From positions 1 through 64,000 of the forward strand of contig QJNS01000133.1 in assembly GCA_004154925.1 (NCBI GenBank): a stretch of 64,000 bases of DNA, in the 5' to 3' direction. Source of the DNA: Monosporascus cannonballus (taxonomy: Eukaryota > Ascomycota > Sordariomycetes > Xylariales). Position numbers and translations under genes: made by a program. The notes under the pieces are model-generated. The model was not told the DNA's origin. It worked only from the letters and a program-made list of their open reading frames with translations, and made no database searches. This document shows, piece by piece, positions 25,201 through 37,546 of the stretch (positions are counted from its first letter, which is position 1; every line of letters starts with the position of its first letter).

Positions 25201-26719
25201 CAGACCATAAATGCAACGTATTATCCGAAAGCGGATAAGTAAAAGTCCAGCCTAAAAATACCGGCCGGGCGGTATATAAACAATATAAGAAATTTAAGAA
25301 AACCGTTTAAAAATAACTTTATATAATTCCTACATAGGCGTTAAAATAACGTTTTTATTATTTACGAACAAAATATATTAAAAAGGAATTAAAATTATAA
25401 AAATAATATGCCGGTTCCCAAATTATTTAATTATTTTTGAAATTTTATAAATTTAACGATTTATTTTATGAATTTATAACATTAATGTTATACGGGAATT
25501 AGGTATTTAAAACGTACGATTATTTGGCTTTATTTATATTAAATTCCGGTAAAACCGGGATTTTTTAATTGCCGAAATTATAATTATAAAATTTTCGAAA
25601 ACGTTAATAATACGTTTATTAACAGTTATTAATTTAACCTATAACGTAAGTTAATAAATAACGCAAAACCATCGCGGAAATATTGCCAAAAAATTTATAT
25701 AATAAGATTTATTATTTTTATATTTAATACGTTTTTTATTATATCAAGCAGTGAAACTAGCAAAACCGGCCACTTAATTTACATATAAATAACGTATAAA
25801 TTAAAAATTAAGGGCATAAATTTACCTTAAAACCAATAACGTACGAAAATTTAAAATACGAACGTAAAGTTTCGACACCCGCTTTTTTCTAAATACGGAT
25901 AGCCGTTAAGCTAAAGTTAACGACAAAGGAACAATATAGAAAATACGTAAAAAAAAGCGAATTTATTAAGATTTCGATAATTATAATTAAAAGTAACCCT
26001 ATAAAACGCATTAATTATTTAACGAACTTCGGGAATATTTATAAATTAAGCGGGAATTACGTTGAAAAAATATATTAATAAAAATGAAAAAACATTTATT
26101 TTAAAATAATAATAATTATAATTAATGTAAGCTTAATAATAAATCGCTTTTTTTCTTATAATAATAAGCATTTTGGGAATAACGAATAAATAACGTATAA
26201 ATAAATTATATATTTTATTAATTTAAATAAAATGTATTTAGGTTTTCGATTAAACAAATTATATAAATAAAGTAAAATATATCGCAAATACAGGCAGGAT
26301 ATTTGTCCAGGGTGATGCAAATACATAACGTACGAAAGGTGTTGGCGGATTCCGATTTATTGAAAAGGCCCGAAACCGTAAGAACGGTCTTTTTGTAAGG
26401 TATTTTGGCAATATTATAATATATTAATTAATTTTTAAGCCGTTACGTAATAACGTATAACAATATTATTATAAATATTAATAAGAATTAATTTACCGAA
26501 TTAAGTTATTATTATAAAAAAATTAAAAGAAATAAAAACGTAAATACGTTTTTATATATAAACTTATTTAACGTATAATTAACCCATAATTAGCTATTTA
26601 AATTAAGTTTAATTTAAAAAATAATAAATTTCCGAATTTCGGATTAATTAAAAGTTATAAATTAACGTAATTATTAACTTTGCGATAAGTTAACCCTTTT
26701 TGGGAAAGGTAAGGGGTAA

Positions 26720-26907
26720 TGTGATGCGGCTATATAGAGCCGTATTATAGAGCACCGGATAAACACCGGTACCAAGCAGCATTAGCGTAGCGCCTTATAT
26801 GCGAATATATATAACTGTATTTTTATCTTTCCTGTCTTTTCTTTTTAGCTAGAAAATAAACTCTTATTGGCAACTGATTACAGACCGCTTAGGTGAAGCC
26901 TTTTACA
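26720..26907 (+). repeat. 3' LTR of element E
   Basis: 188 bp, TGTGATGCGG...CTTTTACA, preceded by a purine tract and followed by the CGGAC target duplication. It differs from the 5' LTR mostly by C/T and G/A changes. Confidence 0.92.
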
Positions 26908-27935
26908 CGGACGAATATAATATAAATAAAACGAGAGCTTAAAAAGAGAAATACATTGATAAAATAATCGTAGAACTTTCGAAAACAATTTATATAAAGT
27001 TTAGAAGGTCGAAAATTATATTATACGTATTTTAAATTCTTTTACAATATATCGACTTTAGATATAGAAAACGTACGGCTATATATATATATATTCAATA
27101 ATTTTATTATTTAAAAATAATAATTACCTAACGATATAGAAAAAAAAATCGAAAATTGGTTAATTTTAAAAAAACTAAAATAATAACGTTATTAGGTTAA
27201 AATAATTAAAATTTATATTAAATCAGAATTAGTTACCTTAAATAATTATATTATTTACGTATAGTTTATTTTTATATACCTTTATTTTATTCGAAAACTG
27301 ACCTTTTGTTATTCGACGTTGCTATATTTTCCTTATTTAAGAAAAGAAATATCGTACTATTTTGCGAAAAGCCGGCAATCTATATATATTAACCTTTTAA
27401 GACAAACGCTATGTATTAAAAACATATTACAAAATTTTAAAAATCGCCTGTACTAATAAAAATAATAAAGCTGGATAATATTATACCGGGTTATTTTGTT
27501 TTTAACCTGAAATAATATTAAAAAAACCTCGAAATAAAACCTTAACTGCCTCTTAAAACCGAAATAGCTCCGGAATAACTAATGTATAATTTAAACGAAA
27601 TTGTGTATATATTTTAGAAGATATTAAAGGTATAGAAAAATATATAAATAGTCGGACACAATTAAATAAGAACGATTTGCAATATACGAAAAGCAATAAT
27701 TAAAAAGGCCAAAGAGTTTAATAATCCTAATATCGAAATCGTTATTTTTCATTATAATAGTTAATCTTTGTAAGCCAAATTCGAAAAATACAAAGATTAT
27801 ATACGCTAGAGTATTACTAAATAACCGAATAAGATTTTTAGGAATTTATCAAATATTAATTCTGTTAAAAAGTTATTAAACGTTTAAAGTTATAAAAACT
27901 AATAATCAGATTCTAATAAACAGTTCAATTAAAAA
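26908..27935 (+). pseudogene. Fot1/pogo-like transposase, C-terminal part, RIP-mutated
   Basis: Continuing on the plus strand right of element E, one frame reads as the C-terminal half of a DDE transposase of the Tc1/mariner-pogo-Fot1 group. The best segment, near 27305-27350, is LLLFDVAIFSLFKKRN, matching the family motif around HLLQPLDVAVFSPLK. The next, near 27425-27520, is HITKF-KSPVLIKIIKLDNIIPGYFVFNL, matching the conserved region after it that normally reads like GWRGAGLFPFNP. A transposase of this group excises and reinserts at TA. Many stops interrupt it, and the reading frame has been split by insertion of element E. Terminal inverted repeats were not located. Confidence 0.6.
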
Positions 27936-27940
27936 CAGCG

Positions 27941-28345
27941 TATTATAAAAAGCTAACGTAAATTGCAATAATCGATAAATCTTCATCTTATTAAAATATT
28001 AGTTATTACGTTATTAATGAGATTTTAAAACAAATTAATTTGGAATAATTATATAAATGTATTGAATTAAATTAAGGTTGTATTCATTTTAGTAAAACAA
28101 TAATGCTTTATATATAAATGTAATCACGGACGAATATAGCTATTTTAAAAAGCATATTTACTTGTTAAATTTATAATATAAATAATATTAATTTGTAATA
28201 TAATATCGTAATTTATAACACTTGTAGTATTATGAAACGTAACTAAGCTATTTTATTACTTAAATCTTTACAATATATTTATTAATATAAACTCTTACTA
28301 TATAAGTTTAATAATTCGTTAAACGTTTAATTCTTATACGTTATA
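27941..28345 (+). repeat. 5' LTR of element B
   Basis: Begins TATTATAAAAAGC and ends CGTTATA, aligning with 34047-34406 (for example the shared text around TATTAATATAAAC and TTAATAATTCGTTAAAC). The length differs from the right LTR by about 45 bp, so boundaries are approximate. Confidence 0.65.
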
Positions 28346-28399
28346 AACTTTTATTTAGTAATACTGTTAGCCTTTGAACAATATCTTTTTAATCAAAAT

Positions 28400-31300
28400 A
28401 TTAATTAGCAATTAACCTTTTGTTGTTATATAGGTCTAGGCGAATATTAAGAAATTAGAAAAATAAATTTAGCAATTTGAAAATCAAATAGCAGTTATCT
28501 TAATTCGCATTATTACGCTGATGTATAAAGCTAAAAAATTATCAACTTTATAATAGAAAGAACAGGTGTTTAAAATTTCCTTGAAGACGAATATACTTCC
28601 GTTTTTAAGATCTAGACGGTTCTACAAATAAGACTTTCGTTATAGTGGCCTTTTTTACGAAAGATACTTTGGATTAATTTACACAAAAAATAAAAGATTA
28701 TTTGCAAAATATTAAGACGCATTAGAAATAAGTTATTAAAATGCTTTTTTTCGATTATATAACTTTCGAAAAGAAATTAAAAACTAATTGCCAAACTTCG
28801 GATAAACAACCGACGACAATATAACAGATTCTGCCATTATTACAAAAAAGGCAATTTCGAAATATATGATTACTTTTAAAAGTCTTATAGCGAAAATAAA
28901 ATCTGTTAATAATAAAGATAGTAAAGAAATTAACACATTTTTCCAAGACTTAAAAGATAACGCTAAAAATAGAATTATTATATATTTAAAACCTAAACTC
29001 TGAAATTACTATGTTATAAAAATTGTAAAAATTAATTACAAAATGTGCAAATGTCGTATAAAAGAAATATATTTCATAATATAAAAGTTAATTGGCTAAT
29101 TAAAGAATAACGAGATGCGTTATTTTTATATTATAGTATAACGCCGAAATATATAAACCTTGTAGCAGTTCTACGTAAAAACAGAAATCAAGTTAAGTAT
29201 TTTAATTATAGCGAAATAATATATGATCGAAATACTAATAAAAAGTTTTAACGACAAAGTACTTGAACATCTATTCTTTAAAAACGGCGATTCGGCCTAA
29301 ATAAAAGATGATGTGATAGAAACAAGTAAAACACTAATATAATTCAGGTCTAGTACGAACAGAGACAATTACAGTACAAAAAGCAATATAAAATCCTAAA
29401 AACTAAGAACTTAGCCTAGAAGGCGTTCTAAAATCGATAAACCTTTTTTAAAAAATTAAAAAAGAACTAAAAGTAAATAAAATCTATTTATTAACGTATT
29501 ATAGGCATATATAAAAAGAAATTCGATGTTTTAAATTAAATCGAAAAAGAAAAGAAAATAAATAAATATTAATATCTATATTTAAAAACTGTTACTTTAT
29601 AAAATAAAATCGATAAACAAATAGTTTTATAGTATTGGCCTAAAAAGTAATACCTTTAAAACAACCTTTATTCCGTTTATAGTTAAGATAATTATGCATT
29701 TATAAAATTATTAATCTAGCGCACAGTAAAAGAACATTACTAGAAAGTTATTACGGACCGTGATTTTTAATGAAAACTTGCTATAAATCTTAAAAAGAGG
29801 TATTAGGGTAGAAATTCGTAGTTTCAAAGGAAAGTTATAAAGAAACAATATCGATACGATATAATAAAACATTATATAATAAACGAACAACTTAGCCGTT
29901 AAATTAAAAAGAAGATTTCACAAAAATCAATAATAATTAATATAATTCGAAATCAATATTTGGCGACAAAAATGCCGAATACAATAATTTAATACGTTAT
30001 ATACGAAAATATAAATACGATTTATCAAATTCAAAAAAGAAGTTAAAACACAAGATTATTTATATAAAAGCAGCAAAATAACGAAATATAAAAAGTTAAG
30101 GAAAGCTTCTTAAAAAGTCTATAAATACGATAATGAAAACCGTTCATAATATTATTACTATATATATATAAATTAAAATCTATTAATAAACTACAATAAT
30201 AAATTATAAAACTTGAAGTAAAACTTAAATCATATTAAACGTTATTAAGAGACTTAAATTCGTGTAAAAATATAAATAAATGCTTTTTATAATTACGGGT
30301 ACCAAAACTTAAGATTTCACTTTCGACAACGAAAAAGTTAAATATGAAGTTAATTATGTTAAAATTTTTGTTAAAAGACGGTATTAAATAATGGATTATA
30401 ATATCGTTTTTTCTCAGACCTACGATAAAACTTTAGAATTACTATGAATGTACTAATATAAAACTTTAATTAATAAAACAATTATTTAAGTAAAGTTTGC
30501 GCTATACTTTATTAATAAATAACAATTAAACAAATATAAAAATGCAAGAGCTTTTTAGAACTAATAATAAATATAGATATAAAAATAGGATAAATACGTT
30601 ATTATTTAAAACCTATATATGAAAAGACATATAATATATTATTATTATTAAAGCAAAATTTAAGCAATTAAATAACAATTTATAACTATGACGCGAAATT
30701 TTAAAGTTTTTATTTTATATATTATTATAACAGTGCGAATATGTGTACATGTTTTAAAAAAAGTTATATAAAAGAACTAAAATATAGTATATAAAATTAG
30801 GAAAATAAACTTAAAAAACGTTTATTTACGAAATTCAGTCTTATTTATAACGGAAACGAATTACGCCGTTAAAAAGTACTTTAAAAAATTGTTCATAAAA
30901 AGGTTAAATTCGACCCTCAGAATTATTCGCAAAATATCTTATATATTTCGAACTTAAAAGAACAAGAGAATTGAATTTATAGACCGTTAGCAAAAATTAA
31001 ATAATATTAATATTTAAAATCCAATATATTTAATTTTAATCTGGGAAGTAAAAATCTAAGATAATAAAATTAAGAAATTGATATTAATAAAAATATATAT
31101 TAAAACGAAATGTATATTATTTGAATAATGCGTTATATTAATAACTTTTTAACAGATAATATTTTATATATTATAAAGGTATCTTAGCCTCTTGATCGTG
31201 TAATGATTTAATAATATATATCTTTATTTAAAAATACAAAGATTATGTATATAATAGATTTATAAAGTTTTTTAAGTTTTATAAAACGATAAAGTATTAG

Positions 31301-33440
31301 TGAATATAAAAGAAATTAATTATATACTTGAAGAATATAATATTTAATATATATAATTACTTTAAGATACATTGAATTAAGTTTTAAAAAAGTCGGTATA
31401 ATAAGAAAAGGATAATTATTAGTTATAATTAAAGAAATATTCAAATAGTTTAGATATATTAAATATCATAAAATATCTATCTAAGAGCTTAGTAAAGTTA
31501 TTATATTTTAATTAATTCGATTACGAAAGAAAAATATAAATACATGCAATATATAGCAAAAACGTTTCAAAAAATTGAAAATACTACTACTAACGAACTG
31601 ATATTACTCGTATACGGTTTAATATGTTTCGTTAAACTAAAGACCGATACTTCGAATTACGTATTAAATAGAGTAATCGGATAACGGAACGATTAAAATA
31701 AATTTTACCGGATCACATTCTTTTTATACAATTTAAAAACGCCGAATTTAATTATACTATTCCAAATGAGAAATTGACAACTATTATGATAGTTTTTCGA
31801 AAATTCAGATATCTTTTAATGAAAAGAGCATTATATTAAAGTTTATACGAATTATCAAATTTTTATCTATTATATTACCACTCAGAAATTTCCAGCATAA
31901 TTATTATAATACGTAAAAAGAATAACGATATTCGATTAAGTTATTATATATAAAAAGGTTTTAAAAATAACAAAATAAATAATTTAAACAAATAACTAAA
32001 CTTTCAAGAGAATTGTTAAAGTTTGTTATATTATATTTAATACTATTGTAAAAAGATATATCTATATTCCGTCATATTATAATATTAAAGTGTATACATC
32101 CTAATATATATTAAACAATTAATGAATATAAGAAACGTTTGCTAATAAATAAAAGGATTAATAGATTATAAATTTTAAAAATATGCCTGAAAAACTTAAT
32201 ACGATATATATATAAATATTAATTACTTTAATAATTTAAAATCAATAAAACTTTAACAGGATATTTATGTATTTAATATCTTCTCAAGATAAAAGTAATA
32301 ATTTAAAATGAACATGAATAATGTAACTTTCGTAATAACTCTAAAATATAATAATATAAATTTTACAAAAACTAGGAGAGTTTTTTAATATTAAAATAAT
32401 TATAAAATTTAATTATAATAAATATTTTTGTTAAGCTTTTTTATGCAAAATTCCAACAATAAAAATATATTACGATAATAATGTTTGAATTATCAATTGT
32501 TTTCAAAGCTTCTTTATTTTCTATTTTATTAAAAAGGATACATATATTAAAAGAATTACAGCTATATTTGTAGAACTATCGTAAAAGTACCAAAATTACT
32601 ATATATAATTATTTACACTAAACTGATTATGCGTATTTTAAGGTTTTATTAAATTTAATAACATAATCGAAAACCAATTATAAATTGTTTAACCTATTTG
32701 AATTATAAATAAATAAATAACGTATTATATTAAATATTATATACCTCTTTACAATACTATATGATTTAGAAATAAAACAACTAAATTGAAAAAATTATAT
32801 ATTACATATTAAACTTGGAATATGACTTATTGCGAAAGTATTAAAATTATGTTAATAAGCACAAATTTAGGTTTTATATCTAATATATACAGAAATGCTT
32901 ACGATAGATGAATCGACATTAAAGCCATGTTTATAATTAAACAATTCACATACTTTTATTAAGAAATAAGGATAAAATTAATTTTCTGGCGTAAATAAAT
33001 AAATAAATATTATAATTAAAACATTCTAAGTGTCGAAAAAAGAAAAAGATTTTATTTCTTCAATAAAAGTATTTAAATAGACGAATTAAACAAGACATTG
33101 GATTTTATATATATCAGATTATAATAAATTATTACGAAAGTTTTAAAAGATAATTATTAATTTAAATCTTTTTGAAAAATTAAATTGCATTTTATTTTTT
33201 ATATTTCTTTATTCATGTTAATAATAACTATTAGTAACGTTTATATCTAATACGATAATGTGAAAACGAAAACCAAAATAAAGTAGAAACTGGAAAGAAT
33301 CCTTAACGTGCGAAAAAACGAACTTATTTAATATTTAATTAAACAAAAAATTACCCAGACATCGAAAATATCTAGAAACTTATAAAAGCTTTATAAATAC
33401 ATAGAGCCTATTAAAGACTTTCATTAATAATACCAAGAAT
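28400..33440 (+). pseudogene. gag-pol remnant of element B
   Basis: Segments homologous to element A can be read in order. Protease-distal text near 30372-30480 aligns with the GRY...NYDIILKLL region of A. RNase H near 31620-31900 has SNYVLNRVIG aligned with A's DYALGVMIG. Integrase follows, and a chromodomain near 33285-33430 retains ERILNVRKNELI and YLIK. The residual protein order confirms a chromovirus. Stops are frequent, and the largest surviving open stretches are too short to be functional. A 63-codon minus-strand frame at 28755-28946 is a chance product. Confidence 0.7.
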
Positions 33441-33519
33441 ACGGATAATAATTCTCTAATTAAAGTTCTTACAAACGGACTAATCGAAAAAGTCAGCAAA
33501 TAACGCGGCTATAATATCC

Positions 33520-33770
33520 TCGGTCTTCGTATATTTTTTTAATTTTATGTATTTATTAAAGTCTGAAGCTAATAGTTTTAATTTCTTTTTCGAAACAAGT
33601 TTTTTGGCACTGTAAACGAAACAAACGATGAATAGTTTCGTCAATATTGCGTTATTTATATATTTGATTTTTTTATCATTTATTAAAGTTGCGAAAAGGT
33701 TCTTTTAACAATGGACTTTTTATAGTCCAAATAATATTTTTTTTGTAATACGACGCAAAAAGTCGATCGA
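33520..33770 (-). pseudogene. Antisense reading frame in the 3' region of element B
   Basis: In the place equivalent to 14220-14650 of element A, the minus strand reads DETIHRLFRLQCQK followed by FEKEIKTISFRL. This aligns with A's ELFGRLSYLRKQKKL and the charged text after it. It supports a shared antisense gene in this chromovirus family, broken by stops here. Confidence 0.35.
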
Positions 33771-34046
33771 AAAGCGAAAACTATCGCTAAGGCGGCAATC
33801 CTTAATATATTCATCATAATCATATGTTTTTTAAATTATTTAATATTTTATGCTATTTTCAAGAAACGATATCTACAACATTTCTTTAAAACCAAATTTA
33901 ATAATATAAATAACTAAAGACTTTAAACATTTTCTTTAATTTGGTCTATTACGAAGCTTACGATTAATAATAGGATGTGTTATAGTAAAAACAAGGTTTA
34001 TTAAAAACAAATCTTTAAAGATAAAAATCTTGAAAAAGAAAGATCA

Positions 34047-34406
34047 TATTACGACTCAAGCTAAAACCGGTCGCAAAACACGGTCGAACTCATACGGATA
34101 AGTTACGTAATTCTGATCTTTTTTAACGCTAAAATCCAATAAATTCAAAAAATAATCGCATTTAAAATAGTTGATGGTAATTTTAAAAACTGATAGAAAT
34201 CTAGTTAATCGGTATAAAATATGTATATTTCTTTTATTTAAAATACATATAACATTGATTTTCAATATAGTTTTGTTACCGAAAAACGACTTTGACATCA
34301 CAAAACGTAGCCAAGTAACGTTATTATTCAAATTTCTACGATATTTCTATTAATATAAACCAATACCACTTAGATTTAATAACTAGTTAAACCCTTCGCC
34401 GTTATA
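34047..34406 (+). repeat. 3' LTR of element B
   Basis: Begins TATTACGACTCAAGC after a purine-rich tract (CTTGAAAAAGAAAGATCA) and ends CGCCGTTATA. Similar in layout to the LTR of A, and closer in sequence to the right LTR of C. Two overlapping open frames on opposite strands here (34056-34353) are LTR artefacts. Confidence 0.7.
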
Positions 34407-34411
34407 ATTAT

Positions 34412-34752
34412 AATATTACCATCTATGTCAACGCCTTTTATAAAAAACGGTCGAATTTATATAAGCGAGTTACGTAATTTAAATCTCTTTTGACGATAAG
34501 TTCTGAGTAACTTTATATAAAACTAATCGTGTTTATAGAAATAATACTTATAATTATTTTATAATTTAATAGAAATTTAATTAATAGATAAAAAATACCT
34601 TTATTCTTTAAATACGTAATTAAATAATGTCAGTTCGCAATATAACTTTGTAAATTTGTAAGTTAAACTTTTACGATATTTCTATTTATATAAATCTGTA
34701 CGATTAAGATTTAAGCATTGCTTAAATTCTTTAGTTATTATACGTCATAAAA
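34412..34752 (+). repeat. 5' LTR of element C
   Basis: Aligns with the LTRs of A, B and the right end of C: AAAACGGTCGAATTTATATAAGCGAGTTACGTAATTT-type text near 34445-34480 and TTTTACGATATTTCTATTTATATAAA near 34670. It lies immediately beside the 3' LTR of B, giving two LTRs in tandem. Confidence 0.65.
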
Positions 34753-36915
34753 TTCTATTCGGTATTATTATTAAATTGTGAATTATATTTTAAAGTTATA
34801 TTTATCGACCAGTAGCTTTACGAAATTTACAAGGAAATGATAAGTTTCGATAAGAAAATTTAAGAAATATTTAGTTTTAATTAAAAAAGGTTTTTTCGTA
34901 ACTACACTTAATAGATTAACGTATTATGTAATAAAAAATAATGTCTATAATCTTATTACTTTATTAAAGATTGTATATAAAAAGTTCGAAAGCGGAAAGA
35001 AATTTTTATTTTGAGAAAACTGTGACAAACAATATAATATAGTTAGTTAGTATTTAATAAAATATGAAAAAGGTTTTAATGATTTTTAAGCCACAATGTT
35101 TTAAATAAGGTTTTTATTAAATTGTAATTATTTTTGATTTAATATCAAATATATTTTCGGTATTTCTTTTAGCTCGACTAGCGATTTTTACATTTGAAAA
35201 AGAATTTATAATCGGAAAATATGTTAAGAACACGGTTACTTACTTCGAATATGTATTAAGAAAATATATTATCTTAAATTTGAAGTAACGAAACCGAAAA
35301 ATGGTAAAAGTTTAAAACTATTATAAAAAAGGTAAATTAGATTTTAAAAATGCTTCGAAATAAGAAACGAAAAAATACTAGCGAAAATAAAATATAACTC
35401 ATTATGACTAAAAAGGATATATTTAATTATGCTAATATTTATTTTAAACGAGTTCGAAATTGATATTTAAAAGAAAAAATATTATTCATAATTAAATATT
35501 TCGATAAATTTAAAAAGTATTTAAAAAAAGGTTTTTTAAATAGATCGACTTAATTTTTAATCTGTTATGCAACGATATTATCTAAGATTAATAACCTATG
35601 ATACTTTTAAACAATGGAATATTTTAGGCTAAAATAGAATAATAAACTACAATGTGCAACTACTGTTAATATATTTTAATATATTATGAATAATGTTTTA
35701 TATGTAAATATTATCAAGATTTATAAAACTTGATATTATTTAAAGATAGTATTAAAGATAAATTGGGTGTTTTAAGAACTATAAAATAAGGTAAAATATT
35801 TATAAATATCACAACGCTGAAATGTATCAATAAAAGAATTTGGGTTTTTCGTTTAAAAAGTAATTTAATAATGACTAGAAAAATAATAATTAAATGTTCG
35901 ATATGATATAAGATTAATACAAATAAGAATTGTTCCAGTAAGAGATCGAATAAGAAATACAAAATATTAAAAGTTAGCTTGAAAGGCTTTTAGTAAATAA
36001 TATAAAATTTTACCAAAATAGTTATAAACGCCTTAAAAAGGAATTAAATTTATATATTTAAGAGTTTTTAATTAAAATAGTTGAGTATGCATTATTTATT
36101 ATAGTAAATATCGATATTACTTTTATAACAGATGAAAATGAAAATTTAAAATATAATATATATAATGAAAAAGACTTGAGTTTGTAAATAGAACGAGAAC
36201 TTATAAACCTGAAGAATAATAATATCTATATTTTCGACTAATTATTTCATAAAATTAACTCGATTAATAAACAGCTTTATTAACCTGGTAAAAATAAAAT
36301 AAAGCTCGTAAAAACCATTTTTCTGCTGTTATAAGCAACGAAATTGTTTAACAGAAAGTATATTAATTTAAAGAATAATTAAAAGGCAATATTAAAATTC
36401 TATTATAAAATTCTATTATTAGGTAATATTTTTAATACACTAGGAAAATAGAGATATTATTATAACGACAATTGGTATTGTATCTGGAGATTGTTAAAAA
36501 GATAATACGAATTTATTATAATAGCATGCGGAATAATATATAAAGGTATTTTTGGTTTTATAAAAAAGAAAATACAATGAAATTTTTTTTTGTAATTTCA
36601 AAGCGACGTTTAAAGTTAAAATCAATAAATTAAGAAGTTTAATACATTATATATAAAAATATCCAAAGGATATAATTAAGTTAAAAAAGAAATTTAAAAA
36701 GATGTTATTTGCAAAGGAATTATAAAATAATAAAATGTAAAGGAATTAAAAATATTCTAAAAACCTTTGAAATATAATAATAAAATTCGTTAAAAATTTT
36801 TTATTGTCTATATATACATTAAACTATATTTTTATATAGAGATAAAAAATTGTACAAATTTAAGTAGAAATTATATTTATATTAATATTATTAGTTTTAA
36901 GAGGTTTTTTTAAGC

Positions 36916-36995
36916 TTTGCCGCGAAAAGCCTAAGCTCTCGACTCTGCTAAACTAGCTAACTGGTATAAGGTTTATCATGGTCGAAGCTTATCGA
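36916..36995 (-). repeat. Short dispersed repeat G, copy 1
   Basis: On the minus strand it reads GCTTCGACCATGATAAACCTTATACC...GTTAGCTAG, resembling 46488-46530 (GCTTCGACTAGGATAAACCTTATGCTCGCTAGC). A third relative lies at 55845-55890. Probably an LTR or transposon end fragment; the full element was not resolved. Confidence 0.4.
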
Positions 36996-37121
36996 TAACC
37001 ACGTAATAATCGGCTTTAAAATAGGTCTTTGTGAGATTAAAGTACAAATTATCCTAATCGAAAAAACCATAAATTATATATCGAACAAATTCTATCTTGA
37101 AATATTTGTGTATATATTTAC

Positions 37122-37546
37122 TCTAGTATGACGGCTAGGGGGTTTAACCAACTATTAAACCTTAGTCATACGGGTTTATGTTAGCAGGAGTATCGTGGGA
37201 ATCTGAGCAATAGATATAATAACGTATCACGTCTCGTAATACCAAGGGTACCTTGGGTAACGAATTGTTATTGTAAGCTGAAGTTATCTAAACTATGGAA
37301 ATAATGAGCGTATATATCATTTTTCTGGCTCAAGGTATTTATCGTGGCTCAACGACACTTCTCTGGTTGAGTCTCCTTGAGCCCCTTTGAGCCACCTCTG
37401 GTGCTCGACCGGCTCAAGCCCTTTTGACCAACCAGGGCCTTTGAGTCCTTTGAGCCAGTCACGTGACCTCTTGGCTGGGTCGGGGTCTGGCTCCTTAGGA
37501 TCCCGACCGTTTCCAGGAGCCAAGACCGTTAGGTCATAACATCTAG
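37122..37546 (-). mobile_element. Solo LTR of the element A family, nearly free of RIP
   Basis: A 415-bp LTR (37127-37541) in reverse orientation with a perfect 5-bp target duplication TCTAG (37122-37126 and 37542-37546). On the minus strand it runs TGTTATGACC...GCCGTCATA and aligns throughout with both LTRs of element A. Unlike them it keeps CACGTGAC, CTCAAAGG and GGTTGGTCAAAAGGG intact, where A has CTTAA and AATTGG. It sits in the interior of heavily mutated element C. It most likely arose by LTR-LTR recombination of a full copy. The 68-codon minus-strand open frame inside it (37317-37523) is simply LTR sequence. Confidence 0.93.

Larger units (their letters stand above)
19964..26912 (+). 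mobile_element. Ty3/gypsy element E, complete, RIP-mutated
   Basis: Two 188-bp LTRs (19969-20156 and 26720-26907), each TGTGATG...TTTACA, flank a gypsy-ordered interior, 6,939 bp in total. The target duplication is CGAAC (19964-19968) and CGGAC (26908-26912), differing by one G-to-A transition. A purine-rich tract (GGGAAAGGTAAGGGGTAA) directly precedes the 3' LTR. Its LTR sequence, length and integrase wording differ from A, B and C, so it belongs to another gypsy lineage, and I see no chromodomain. It interrupts a pogo-type transposon. Confidence 0.92.
27941..34406 (+). mobile_element. Ty3/gypsy chromovirus B, RIP-mutated
   Basis: Left LTR about 27941-28345 and right LTR about 34047-34406 enclose an interior colinear with element A. 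Shared landmarks include the segment just after the LTR (TTTAGTAATACTGTTA versus TTCAGTAATACCGTTA), the protease, RNase H, integrase/chromodomain regions and the purine-rich tract before the 3' LTR. It is more heavily mutated than A. The LTR pair aligns but with many changes, and I could not confirm a target duplication. It abuts element C directly on its right. Confidence 0.8.

Noticed and set aside
34056..34353. Overlapping open frames on both strands (91 and 60 codons)
   Set aside because: Both fall in the 3' LTR of element B and have no counterpart in the other LTRs.
35714..35962. 82-codon Leu/Ile-rich minus-strand frame
   Set aside because: Composition artefact within the gag/pol remnant of element C.
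37317..37523. 68-codon minus-strand open frame
   Set aside because: It lies wholly inside the solo LTR; low RIP load leaves the LTR stop-poor by chance.
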